This document shows, piece after piece, positions 33,101-64,000 of a DNA stretch of 64,000 bases. The notes below the pieces were generated by a model that saw nothing but the letters and a program-made list of their open reading frames with translations, searched no databases and was not told the origin of the DNA. Every line of letters starts with the position of its first letter. The stretch's first letter is position 1. Location of the stretch: NCBI GenBank assembly GCA_002633025.1, contig NMRB01001909.1, forward strand, positions 37,139-101,138, read 5' to 3'. The translations under genes were made by a program, and so were the position numbers. Source of the stretch: Notospermus geniculatus (lineage: Eukaryota; Nemertea; Pilidiophora; Heteronemertea; Lineidae).

Positions 33101-35960
33101 ACAGCGTAGCCATGACTTCTCTTCACCGAACGTGGTTTCTACATGTATGCCCTGTTCTCTGGTTCCATTTCTTACACTCAGGTACATGTACTTGTGTGTT
33201 TGCACCCATGATTATGATAAGTAGGTAAATATAATTCAACCACTCCGCTGCCGATTCCCGGTGGAGAGGGACAGCATGTCGTAACAGAGTACGGTACCTA
33301 CATGTACATGTACCAAAGGTTTTCTTCATTGCCAAAAAGTTCAGGAGCTGAAATGGTTCAATGAGACCAGCTTATTTCATTGTCCTTTATTCCAGTGACA
33401 GTTCAAGTTTGGATACTATTGATCATCTTTTAGGTCCATGGTGAGACAAAGGTGTTGTGGTGCCATGTCAGCTTCATTATTGTCTTCTCTTTTAGGTTCT
33501 TTCAGCTTTTCAATGTTATGGATTTTTCAAGAAAGATTTTTGAATTTTTTTCACAGTTACCCGGTACTTCTCTTTACTCTTTCAGTTCATATCCAGTTTT
33601 GGATATTGCATGACACTGATTTTTTTGTTGATGCATGCTTTTGTAAAATGTCTCAATTCACCAGTATGCTCAGCCTGTGTATTTGTTCATTTCTACACAT
33701 ATGTTTCGTGGTGACTTGATTTCAAGGAAACGCTCAACTGGCAGTTTGAAGTTTGACACATAACTGAAGGTGATTCCTTTTGTCGTATGATGAAAGCCAA
33801 TTTGAAAGTCGAGTCACGTAGAGATCATGTGATATTGGAAGTGGTTGCAACTTGAAAGAAACAAGATATTTTTGGCTTGGCAGTCTCAGCAGAGTTTATG
33901 GCCTCCGTCTCTAGGAATCTATTTGTCACATTTAGACATCACCAATCAACACTATGTGACGACCAGGGGCCATATTTACAAAGCCTTTGCAACTTTGCGT
34001 GCACGCAAGTCTATTGTTTGGCTGCACATGCCTTATTGTTCACTGACTGCCTTACAATAGATTTGCGTGCACGCAAAGTTGCAAAGCTTCATAAATATGG
34101 CCCCAGGCCTCAGCTGAGACCAAAGAAAACTTGTGAACGCTATATTTTCAAGTGCCAAACACTTCCTGTGTCTGTTCACTTGGAGAGATAAAATTCCAAA
34201 CCTATTGGAGGGCGGGATTCTGCTCATTTACTACAAATGGCATTCTCGTTATAGTTTCGTCATTTTTTCCAACTGCTAATCTCTTTTCTAGGGAGGATGG
34301 CCCTGAATCTGACATGGAGATTGAACTTCCAGCAGAGAGTCATGAACCTGGTGTCTCCCCTGGACAGCAGGAGAAAATCGATGTGTCACCACGTCGAGGT
34401 GTGTCTTCTAGTCCAATGAAGGCTGTGACACCTAATCCGTTGAAGTTCGTCGATCCTGGTATAGCGGAGGAAGAAAAGGATATGCTGAGAGCGACATTTA
34501 AACGACTCGATACAGATGCTGATGGGTGAGCATGGGCGGATCCGGGGGGGGGGGGGGGGGGGGGCAGCTTCTACTGGTACTAATGCATTATGAAGAAGTA
34601 GTGCCCTCTCTGAATAACCCTCAAAATCGTGGTAAAAAACATACTTTTGTGGCACAAGGGGCACAAACCATTTGGGTGATCCATTTTCGATCTTGATCAA
34701 AGTTGATTCAGTTCTCAGTTTTCAATCAACTGTTGTTTTACCTTTCAGTCATATCCTGTATCAACAGATCAAAACTCAGTTACCAGAGACAGTGACGTCT
34801 GCCCAGGAAAGGTATATAAAACAGGTAGGCCCTTTGTTTATGTTTACCATGGAAAATATTAAGTTAGGATTTGGCCAGCCCAATGAAAACTAACAAAATT
34901 TGCACTGTGGTGCAGTGCAGACAACACCATTTAAAATTCTGTTCTGTTTGCCAAATGAACCACAAGTTGTTGTCAGGATTTAAAACGTAAAGACATTTAT
35001 TTTCTTCTCTCATTGAAGGTTTATGACATCACAAGCGCCAGTACATTCTTTGGAGTAGAAGAGTTCTACACCATGACAGCTCTAGTGAGTAAATTAAAGG
35101 AACTGACTGGACCTGCACTGGAGGCCTTTGAAAAAGTTGACATGATGAAAATAAAGGATAGGATAGTACAATATGTTGTAAGTATGACTGCTGTCACTGA
35201 CATGACACTGACAGTGATCAGCATATTGATTTGATAACGTTAATGTTTCTGGACATGTATGTTCCCTATTCGAGCTTTTTGGAAGTTTTGACTGATTAAT
35301 ATTCAGTAATCGCCACTTATGGCGAAATATACCATGAACAGCAGGCACACATTCGGGGGAGGTGCACCGGCATGCATCCCCCAGTTCTTGGGGAACAGCA
35401 ATTATCCCCCGGTAGGTTAACACGTTAACAAAACACTCTTTAATTGCCTGTCAGATTCTGACTGATTGAATCGGGAACAAGAGCTACTATCCATTCACCT
35501 TTCATCTTTTTATAGGAATTATTCCAGACCGTTGATCGGTCAGGCAAGGGGAGCATATCAGTGGAGTCCTTGGAAGAGGTCATTTGCCAAGCCATGGAGA
35601 AGAACCAAGAAACGGATAAAGAATTTTTGAAGCAAATATTTGATGTTGTCAAACCAGTGAGTTATTTTTCAATTTGTTTCAAAGTTGTGACAAGTGGTAG
35701 GCTAAAATCAGTGTACTTTCCAAAGTACAAGATGTGAAATTTTCTTGACACAATATAGAAACTTTCCATGTACTGTACTTTTGGACCTTTGGACTTTGGT
35801 AATGAATCATTGTTACTTGTTGGTGACATTCAAACATACTCTCGCCTCCTCGTTTCAGGATGAAGACGATACTATAAATAAACTGGACTTCATCCTTTAC
35901 TTACCTTACTTCTGTTCCTTGGAGAAGCCAGTCACAGGGAGCTCAAGGAAATCGACTTAA
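11894..35960 (+). CDS. Uncharacterised EF-hand protein gene (exons over a duplicated locus)
   Basis: A single-copy chain of sixteen exons gives 716 codons with every phase matching: 11894-12169, 12998-13129, 13979-14070, 15800-15961, 16084-16224, 17381-17482, 17690-17739, 20523-20831, 22599-22619 (or the copy 2 equivalents), then 32970-33078, 33396-33440, 34292-34525, 34749-34824, 35019-35177, 35516-35656 and 35859-35960. The N-terminal half is basic, proline- and serine-rich and probably disordered (SPPKPMQGAQ, SPSPSPRTKQGRSKSSSPSK, KPPVPKFSKPPLPKPTD). It contains a conserved-looking block, MYTIPRRHPDMFGSRDSLYY, and a charged helix SQRDRLEAEIEHIERIKGMK. The C-terminal ~270 residues are EF-hand-like, with loops DTDADGHILYQQ and DRSGKGSISVES. 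I do not recognise the family. A calcium-responsive or structural role is possible, but both loops lack the usual glutamate at position 12. Because exons are present twice, the true gene structure is uncertain. Confidence 0.75.
12331..12378. repeat. Inverted repeat, 22-bp arms
   Basis: CTTGGAGGAATTATAC and its reverse complement are separated by three bases, with GTATAC at both outer ends. Present in copy 1 only. Confidence 0.65.
12998..13129 (+). CDS. EF-hand gene exon 2, copy 1
   Basis: 44 codons, phase 0-0: SATTMTGEPLEYYSEGLTIV then a serine/proline-rich basic stretch. Acceptor TTTTCAG, donor GTGGCG. Confidence 0.75.
13979..14070 (+). CDS. EF-hand gene exon 3, copy 1
   Basis: Encodes MQNIQAGVNTNMDDVPRDYN and LPYQGSYF; ends in phase 2 at donor GTAAGC. 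Confidence 0.75.
15800..15961 (+). CDS. EF-hand gene exon 4, copy 1
   Basis: Encodes VMRMYTIPRRHPDMFGSRDS and LHTDRYQWQEKYRAERPEDE. Fully conserved in copy 2, which argues for real coding function. Confidence 0.8.
16084..16224 (+). CDS. EF-hand gene exon 5, copy 1
   Basis: Encodes SQRDRLEAEIEHIERIKGMK and RRLDSALPHRVEHDLLMGGK, a charged helical segment. Phase 2-2. Confidence 0.8.
16263..17168. mobile_element. 906-bp terminal-inverted-repeat element, non-autonomous
   Basis: Starts GGGTCATTCCATGCCAAATC and ends with the reverse complement GGTGACTTGGCATGGAATG then ACCC. Long subterminal inverted repeats inside flank AGTGTTAGGGG/CCCCTAACACT. Flanks read CTTTT on both sides, and copy 2 at about 28820 shows the empty site CCTTTTTTG. 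No transposase frame is present. Confidence 0.85.
17381..17482 (+). CDS. EF-hand gene exon 6, copy 1
   Basis: Encodes VDISGELARLRAMVLPTDAK and LYLGKGIGSKLP. Phase 2-2, acceptor CTTTTAG, donor GTAAG. Confidence 0.8.
17690..17739 (+). CDS. EF-hand gene exon 7, copy 1
   Basis: Short 50-bp exon encoding FHQVNKPRGPPVPDPP; converts phase 2 to phase 1. Confidence 0.75.
18511..18913. mobile_element. 403-bp element with CAGGGTGCGTGCA ends
   Basis: Perfect 13-bp terminal inverted repeats CAGGGTGCGTGCA/TGCACGCACCCTG are flanked by a 6-bp direct repeat ATTAAT on each side. The related copies at 20068 and 30206 show the uninterrupted CATTAATGAATC. The inside is filled with repeats of GTCTTAAA(AA)/TTAAATTT and a short GC-rich block. 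CAGGG ends are common in hAT elements, but those usually make 8-bp duplications, so the superfamily is open. Confidence 0.85.
19356..19395 (+). pseudogene. Truncated duplicate of EF-hand exon 8
   Basis: Has the exon 8 acceptor and the first 40 bp (VSLSAPAVMERNK) and then jumps into intron sequence at the tandem duplication junction. No donor; cannot replace exon 8. Confidence 0.8.
19397..20562. repeat. Intra-copy tandem duplication, second unit
   Basis: Second unit of the 1.3-kb duplication confined to copy 1. It leads into the complete exon 8, so this is the unit with the functional exon. Copy 2 has a single unit. Confidence 0.88.
19760..20028. mobile_element. 269-bp element with GCCCCAC(A)GTATTGAA ends
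   Basis: Terminal inverted repeats GCCCCACAGTATTGAA and TTCAATACAGTGGGGC, flanked on both sides by TTTAAA. The empty site TTTAAAATG is visible at about 18457 and 30165. The duplication could also be read as TTAA, a piggyBac-like target. No coding capacity. Confidence 0.85.
20523..20831 (+). CDS. EF-hand gene exon 8, copy 1
   Basis: 309 bp, phase 1-1: VMERNKVTLHGIRPPHGPLN, KRECTCIPLPSIPAQARRTK and the proline-rich KPPVPKFSKPPLPKPTDL. It appears identical in copy 2. Its 5' end is also present as a truncated duplicate at 19356-19395. Confidence 0.8.
21428..21867. mobile_element. 440-bp element with AAGCCTAGCGTACATC ends
   Basis: Inverted ends AAGCCTAGCGTACATCACAC and its counterpart ending GATGTACGCTAGGCTT. 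The middle is rich in GTCGC/GCGAC words, many themselves inverted. It lies in the part of copy 1 that is absent from copy 2. Confidence 0.75.
22599..22619 (+). CDS. EF-hand gene exon 9, copy 1 (21-bp microexon)
   Basis: Encodes ELLDSPA in phase 1-1 between TTTTAACAG and GTATAT. Conserved in copy 2; as the exon is only 21 bp, confidence rests on phase fit. Confidence 0.55.
23204..23262. promoter_or_regulatory. Probable bidirectional promoter, copy 2
   Basis: The same TGCGCATGCG (23208-23217) and TGACGTCA (23220-23227) pair is fully conserved in the second copy, as is the following ATGGAGGTCGGGGAG/GTAAAC, although the surrounding DNA has small differences. In this copy no first coding exon is visible downstream. 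Confidence 0.5.
24177..24469. other. Assembly gap (293 N)
   Basis: Run of N within copy 2, abutting the AAACG-rich element. The missing first coding exon of copy 2 and part of the element could be inside. Confidence 0.99.
24470..25040. mobile_element. AAACG-saturated terminal-inverted-repeat element
   Basis: Begins GGATCGTCTCCAAA at the gap edge and ends TTTTGGAGACGATCC, its reverse complement. The 571 bp contain about 35 occurrences of AAACG or CGTTT, in both orientations, roughly one every 16 bp. The sequence after the right end (CTAACTGATTACGTAATGG) matches copy 1 at about 12512, which lacks the element. No protein-coding capacity. Left boundary is uncertain because of the gap. Confidence 0.75.
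25510..25641 (+). CDS. EF-hand gene exon 2, copy 2
   Basis: 132 bp matching exon 2 of copy 1 with two amino-acid changes (R to P in the SPSP tract and S to F near the end). Confidence 0.75.
26466..26557 (+). CDS. EF-hand gene exon 3, copy 2
   Basis: 92 bp matching exon 3 of copy 1 with a few replacements (N to S, V to I, T to S); splice sites kept. Confidence 0.75.
28104..28198. mobile_element. 95-bp foldback element with 5-bp target duplication
   Basis: Inverted ends GGCCGTATTTTAGAA/TTCTAAAATACGACC with long internal arms (TTAACGTTAAGG). It is flanked by CTTTG at 28099-28103 and 28199-28203. Copy 1 at about 15630 has the empty site AAAACTTTGTCTTT with one CTTTG. A clean insertion. Confidence 0.92.
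28367..28528 (+). CDS. EF-hand gene exon 4, copy 2
   Basis: 162 bp, same protein as copy 1; splice sites kept. Confidence 0.8.
28651..28791 (+). CDS. EF-hand gene exon 5, copy 2
   Basis: 141 bp, same protein as copy 1 with only silent changes seen. Confidence 0.8.
29038..29139 (+). CDS. EF-hand gene exon 6, copy 2
   Basis: 102 bp, same protein as copy 1, differing at silent sites near the 3' end. Confidence 0.8.
29407..29456 (+). CDS. EF-hand gene exon 7, copy 2
   Basis: 50 bp, identical protein to copy 1. Confidence 0.75.
30783..31091 (+). CDS. EF-hand gene exon 8, copy 2
   Basis: 309 bp, apparently identical to copy 1 through the donor and about 150 bp into the next intron. Confidence 0.8.
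31949..31969 (+). CDS. EF-hand gene exon 9, copy 2 (microexon)
   Basis: 21 bp encoding ELLDSPA; joins in phase 1 to the unique exon at 32970. Confidence 0.55.
32574..32778. repeat. Foldback element, 205 bp
   Basis: Left arm CAATGTGAGACTTTCCTGCC and right arm ending GGCAGGGAAGTCTCCCATTG are imperfect reverse complements. Pairing continues inward for ~70 bp (AGAGGCC, CGGTCCT, CGTCAC). Confidence 0.75.
32970..33078 (+). CDS. EF-hand gene exon 10 (unique)
   Basis: Encodes APKPNPTLSVNNIKFVSPAR and SGSEVRPSWSKE. First exon after the end of the duplication; phase 1 in, phase 2 out, donor GTAAGT. Confidence 0.75.
33396..33440 (+). CDS. EF-hand gene exon 11, possible cassette
   Basis: 45-bp exon, phase 2-2, encoding DSSSLDTIDHLLGP between TTATTCCAG and GTGAGA. 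Because both neighbours also meet in phase 2 it could be skipped without changing frame. Confidence 0.5.
33968..34102. mobile_element. 135-bp foldback element, GGCCATATTTA ends
   Basis: Ends GGCCATATTTA/TAAATATGGCC and inner arms TTTGCAACTTTGCGTGCACG with their complement. Flanked by CCAGG at 33963-33967 and 34103-34107. Confidence 0.88.
34292..34525 (+). CDS. EF-hand gene exon 12, start of EF-hand region
   Basis: Encodes EDGPESDMEIELPAESHEPG, a serine-rich linker, then EEEKDMLRATFKRLDTDADG, the entering helix and first half of an EF-hand loop. A long G homopolymer follows the donor. Confidence 0.8.
34543..34564 (+). repeat. Poly-G tract (~21 bp)
   Basis: Uninterrupted G run 17 bp after the donor of EF-hand exon 12; intronic. 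Confidence 0.95.
34749..34824 (+). CDS. EF-hand gene exon 13
   Basis: Completes the first EF-hand: HILYQQIKTQLPETVTSAQE and RYIKQ. The loop reads DTDADGHILYQQ, with Q where Glu or Asp is usual at position 12. Confidence 0.8.
35019..35177 (+). CDS. EF-hand gene exon 14
   Basis: 53 codons, phase 0-0: VYDITSASTFFGVEEFYTMT and LKELTGPALEAFEKVDMMKI. Helical, probably a degenerate EF-hand. Confidence 0.8.
35516..35656 (+). CDS. EF-hand gene exon 15
   Basis: 47 codons with EF-hand helix-loop ELFQTVDRSGKGSISVESLE. The loop has D, S, K, G and I at expected places but Ser at position 12. Confidence 0.82.
35859..35960 (+). CDS. EF-hand gene terminal exon
   Basis: Encodes DEDDTINKLDFILYLPYFCS and LEKPVTGSSRKST, then TAA at 35958-35960. 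DEDDTINKLDFI is a further EF-hand-like loop. Confidence 0.82.
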   Translation, partial: DEDDTINKLDFILYLPYFCSLEKPVTGSSRKST

Positions 35961-36242
35961 CCAATGGGAGTGTCGTCTACTTCATCTAAGGACAACAAAA
36001 AAGATGAACTACCGGTAGTTGAACTCTGGCAAACCACTGAAAATATTGGACTTTTTCATGGGACCTCAGTCCTCTGCCTTCTCACAGTACAAAAATGGTG
36101 TAACTAAACTCATTCAGAGCTAAATGAGAAAAGCAACGAGAAATATTCTCCATAAACTCACTCATTTCACAAAATAACCAACCGTACTCAACATAGGATC
36201 TTGCCATACTAAAATTACTGGTACGAAGTTAGTCTGAAGTAA

Positions 36243-36248
36243 AATAAA
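36243..36248 (+). other. Candidate polyadenylation signal AATAAA
   Basis: Canonical AATAAA about 280 bp after the EF-hand gene stop codon; position is plausible for its 3' UTR. Confidence 0.45.
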
Positions 36249-36823
36249 AAGTTTGGAGAAATTCGGTTTTATTGATCATGTTGATTGATATTCTCCATTG
36301 AGTAGGAAAGATTTGTTCTGTTCTGTGCCAGTTCACAACTGCTGGTACCGGTACTACTCGGATGAGTTAGAGAGCACATCATCAATAGTGCTACATGACA
36401 ATCACAGTTTACATTTTGTACATGATTAGAGTGTCCCTCAAAACATCTTTCTGAACAAATGGTAACCTAGTTACCAAAAAATAGAGGGACCTTAGATATT
36501 TTTGTACCATCATACTTTATCAAATTGCCAAAGACTGCTTGCCATCTGTCATGTCTGCACATCATTATTATTCATGGTCCATTCTTAAACCAGCGCATTG
36601 GCATTGTAACCATTTCATATTGTTAACCATTGTTTAACCATTTTAGGTCATCATTGATTGCTTTTTAGTGCAATGAAAACTGTTTGCCTGGTGACTGTCC
36701 CTTAAGTATCAGGCCTGGATCATTGGAGTTCTTGGATTTATGTCTTGTGTTCTTCCTTGGTCATGATCGTACCGGTACTCTGTTCCTTGTGTCCCATGGA
36801 GAATGTCAGCACTAGGCCTATTG

Positions 36824-36948
36824 GGTCATATTCATAAAGCGGTTCTATCGTTAGAACTGTCTTAGGCCGGTTCCAAGTACAGTGGTTGACCATACTTGGA
36901 ACCGGCCTAAGACAGTTCTAACGATAGAACTGCTTTATGAGTACGACC
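36824..36948. mobile_element. 125-bp foldback element, GGTCATATTCATAAAG ends
   Basis: Arms GGTCATATTCATAAAGCGGT and a right end ACTGCTTTATGAGTACGACC. Inner pairing runs through AACTGTCTTAGGCCGGTTCC. Flanks are TATTG and CATTG, a probable 5-bp target duplication with one change. Confidence 0.88.
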
Positions 36949-37224
36949 CATTGTGTGTTAACCTTGGTCATCATACTTTTATACTTAACGGGGAGTTCAT
37001 GGTGGCCTTGACAAATCCTCAAATGGGATGTTGTGTTTTGTTAACACCCTTATTTAGTAAAAAAACAACATTGTTTTACTTTAGCTTCATGTCATACAAG
37101 TCTCCATATGATATGCTGTAAGTTTTTTAGTGCTGCCTTTTATTTTGGAGCGCTTTGCACCTAGTGCATACCTGCTGAAGCCCATTCTGGGGTGTGTTAC
37201 TCTCGGGGTCTGGGCATTGTCCCT

Positions 37225-37248
37225 GGGGGGGGGGGGGGGGGGGGGGGG
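37225..37248 (+). repeat. Poly-G tract (~24 bp)
   Basis: Homopolymer in intergenic DNA; a G-quadruplex-prone stretch. Confidence 0.95.
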
Positions 37249-38084
37249 ACCTGCTCTTGGCTGCCGCGAAACACACAATCGCACTGTAAAGCCATGTACA
37301 GTACATCTACATCATAAATGTAGGCCTACACTGTAAATGACGCATGTTCAGTCCCAATATCATCAGTTTCCATTGCCCTAACATACCGTATTTACAAAAT
37401 TCATCAGTGAATTTTCAAAGGCGGTCTTCAAATTGACTCACAAGTCAATTTCTAGTTGATTTTATGCTTTCCAAACATGTTATTGTATTGTGTTAAAAGT
37501 GGGATGCTTCAGTTTACAAGTCCTTTACATGATTTTGGTCTTAGAAGCAAATCAGTGAGTTTGACATAGGCCTACATCCTGAAGCCATGAAAATACTGTC
37601 CCTAGTGCTCCCTATAAAATGACAATTTTTGAGAGATGGAGTTGCCCTTATGGTTCAGGATGGAACATGAATGGAAAGACCTCTCAGCAGAAATCTGCTT
37701 CCGTAGATTTCAATGTCTTTAGTTAGAATGCCAGTGTAAATTTTGCACCCCCCATAATTATTGTTTCATATGTGTGTGTGTGTGTTGTGAAATAAAATAT
37801 AATGAATTTTGTGAAAACACTTGCTTTTGTTATTCATTGAAGAGAATTTTCCTCAAGTCTTGGATCCACATGAGCATGCCATGCTGGCTGCCGCCATGCT
37901 TTGACCAAACGCTCAGTGGTTACTTGTTGCGTTCTTTCAACAGATCGGGAGAAAAAACTGAGATTTTTGAAAAAGAAATAAGTTGTTTACTTTCAGGTCT
38001 GTCTGGTCATGAAGGGCAAACGTTTATTTACAAAAGAAACCAAGCACATTGGCGGGGGTAATTTTTCTAAGAATATGAAAAAGG

Positions 38085-38201
38085 AATCGGGTTTCCAAGG
38101 TGAAAGACATTGCTTCCTACCAGAATCGAACCCACGAACCCTCGCATATGGCATCAATCGCCAGCACTAAGGGGAGCACACGCCTTAAACCACTAGGCCA
38201 A
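38085..38201 (-). mobile_element. tRNA-derived SINE
   Basis: On the minus strand it reads TGGCCTAGTGGTTTAAGG (polymerase III A box) and about 55 bp later GGGTTCGATTCTGG (B box), with the spacing of a class II tRNA, then a tail complementary to GTTTCCAAGGTGAAAGACAT. A second copy with the same tail is at 56704-56806. Confidence 0.75.
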
Positions 38202-38539
38202 AAATCCCCCATCTTCAAAAAAGAAGTAAAATATGAAATAAAAATTTTTCTAAAATGTTTTTTGAATCGCTGTGGTTATATCCACGGATCTCCGTGTACG
38301 ATGGCCTGGGAATTACCCAATCGGTACACGGAGAGGATAACCCGAACTGGCCAATGAAATGCTTCCATGGGCACAATGGGAAATTCAAATGAATTTTTGT
38401 ATCATCTAGCATAAAATTTTCAATAAAAATTCTTGATGAAAATGTTAATTTAAAAGCACTACCAGGATGAAAAATGTTATATCAATGCGTTTTCTGGGCA
38501 AGATAGGCCTACTAGTACAAGTATGTAATGATTTCTGGA

Positions 38540-38700
38540 TCCAACAGCCTCATCGGCCAAGTGGTTAGCGTGCGTGGTCCCGTGGAGGGCTGCTACTTGA
38601 ACTGACGACTAGAGGTTCGAATCTCGCAGTGATTTTTCATTTCGTTAGGTTCACCTCTTTTTAATTTTTTATTTTATTTTTCATCTCCTTTTATTTTTCT
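38540..38700 (+). mobile_element. tRNA-derived SINE, different family
   Basis: Contains A box CGGCCAAGTGGTTAGCGTG (38553-38571) and B box GAGGTTCGAATCTCG (38611-38625), followed by an AT-rich T-tract tail. It does not fold into a full tRNA with paired acceptor stem, so it is called a SINE and not a tRNA gene. Confidence 0.65.
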
Positions 38701-38879
38701 TGCGGCCTGCCATCATTATCAATCTCGTGTGACTATGTATTTGACAGTTATGATGAACAAAACATGCATCGTGCAACAATTTTCAGGTTTCACGGAACGA
38801 ATGTCCGTGTCCGTGCACCAAAATATGTGTTTTTTCTACTTGTGGATGACACACATCCGTTTACCTAGGCGAATGTTGC

Positions 38880-39085
38880 CGCCTTCCGTACACAGATCCG
38901 CAGATCCGTGTATATAACTCCTGATTTTTCTACATTTGGTACACGGATCCGTGTACCCAAGGCGAATGTTGCCGCCTTCCGTACACGGATCCGTGTATAT
39001 AACTCCTGATTTTTCTACATTTGGTACACGGATCCGTGTACCTAAGGCGAAGGTTCCCGCCTTCCGTACACGGATCCGTGGAAAT
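38880..39085. repeat. Array of GGATCC-centred palindromes, 85-bp period
   Basis: The 16-bp palindrome TACACGGATCCGTGTA occurs at 38940-38955, 38982-38997 and 39025-39040, and in partial form at 39067-39080. A decayed version lies at 38888-38912. Two alternating spacers separate them: a hairpin-forming AAGGCGAATGTTGCCGCCTT and ATAACTCCTGATTTTTCTAC. Spacing between like copies is 85 bp. Confidence 0.85.
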
Positions 39086-39675
39086 AACCCCGGCCTTTTT
39101 GAATATGAACAATCATTCTAGTGCAATTCTTCTTGAAACATGATGTGTAGCCCGTGTAATTTGGCGATCAATTGTTTGGGGTGCGTGGGGGTTGCACAGA
39201 CAAGCCCACATTCTCTCTCAGTTAGCATGGTTAGCATGGTAGTGTCTCAATGAGTCACCCAAAAATAGTGCCAATGACGACCACGTGCATTTGTTTATGA
39301 ATGGGAGTGGACACTTACCTCGATTTCAAAACGAGGCTGCACGAACAGGAAATGGCGTGCAGAAGTTTGTACACAAGCAACACGTCTTCCTGCTGAATAA
39401 CTTCACAATGTCACTGATAACAATACGAAAGTGATGTGATTTAGTCGAATTTTGATTCAAAAAGCTCATTTTCAACACGCCTTAGCCTGTATCCGTTTTT
39501 CTTATGTGTATGAAGGCGGCGCAGCTGAAGTAACTTTGCCGGACGGAACTTCCTTGTTGTTGTTGAGAGTGCTGCATTTGTGTGTGTGCTGTGTGCACAC
39601 TGATAGTGCACAGCCACAGCAGAGGGATTGACACTTGCAGGCCTAGGCCTCTACCACCTTATCACTGTGATAACC

Positions 39676-64000
<24,325 letters not shown>

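Larger units (their letters stand above)
36000..39600. other. Intergenic interval between EF-hand gene and phosphatase gene
   Basis: Beyond the 3' UTR of the EF-hand gene I find only repeats here: a foldback element, poly-G, two SINE-like elements and the palindromic array. No convincing exon is visible. Confidence 0.5.

Noticed and set aside
34386-34700. Minus-strand frame with a proline run across the poly-G tract
   Set aside because: The prolines come from the homopolymer; no conservation or splice context supports a gene.
38553-38625. A tRNA gene on the plus strand
   Set aside because: A and B boxes are present but no paired acceptor stem or proper cloverleaf could be traced, and a T-rich tail follows. 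It fits a tRNA-derived SINE better.
38880-39085. CRISPR-like array of spaced palindromes
   Set aside because: The genome is eukaryotic, the spacers alternate between two fixed sequences and are not unique, and no cas genes exist. It is a tandem repeat.

Overview
This is a 64-kb piece of a eukaryotic, intron-rich genome and almost certainly comes from a marine deuterostome invertebrate. An echinoderm fits best, with a hemichordate second. The reasons are the gene families, short exons with GT-AG introns, a dense load of small inverted-repeat elements, and many palindromic octamers (TAGGCCTA, TACATGTA, TACCGGTA) throughout the non-coding DNA. The organism call is an inference; no species can be fixed from the sequence alone. 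The assembly has gaps at 24177-24469, 31239, 42897 and 52798-52803.

Layout. (1) 1-2053: non-coding, with two foldback elements. (2) 2054-4009, minus strand: an intact single-exon gene for a TRP-like cation channel, followed on its 5' side by a minisatellite of about nine ~54-bp units (4180-4622). (3) 6900-10459, minus: twelve exons of PYROXD1, a flavin-dependent pyridine nucleotide-disulfide oxidoreductase, in frame to the stop codon. The first coding exon, with the N-terminal FAD-binding glycine motif, is not present. (4) 10700-32191: a ~12-kb unit present twice in direct orientation (10700-22845 and 22846-32191), carrying the promoter and most 5' exons of an uncharacterised EF-hand protein gene. 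(5) 32970-35960, plus: the unique 3' exons of that gene, including the EF-hand region. (6) 36000-39600: intergenic, with tRNA-derived SINEs, a foldback element and an array of GGATCC-centred palindromes. (7) 39676-64000, plus: a receptor-type protein tyrosine phosphatase of the R3 kind (PTPRB/PTPRJ/PTPRQ-like). It has a signal peptide split over two exons, 19 fibronectin type III (FN3) domains, one transmembrane helix and the start of the phosphatase domain. It runs off the right edge after about 2014 codons.

How the parts relate. PYROXD1 and the EF-hand gene diverge from a shared interval that contains an NRF1-type site and a CRE, so a bidirectional promoter is likely. That interval lies inside the duplicated unit. 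The two copies differ by insertions with clean empty sites in the other copy and by an intra-copy tandem duplication. Splice phases show that one copy makes a perfect frame while copy 1 joined to copy 2 does not. Two uncollapsed haplotypes joined by the assembler is therefore at least as likely as a real tandem duplication. The phosphatase shows a history of exon duplication: nearly every FN3 domain is one symmetrical phase 1-1 exon, and a two-exon cassette (type A + type B) occurs four times.

I see no prokaryotic-style defence system, CRISPR array or viral gene. The most unusual items are the AAACG-saturated terminal-inverted-repeat element at 24470-25040, a set of small foldback elements sharing GGCC termini and ~5-bp target duplications, and the FN3 cassette expansion.
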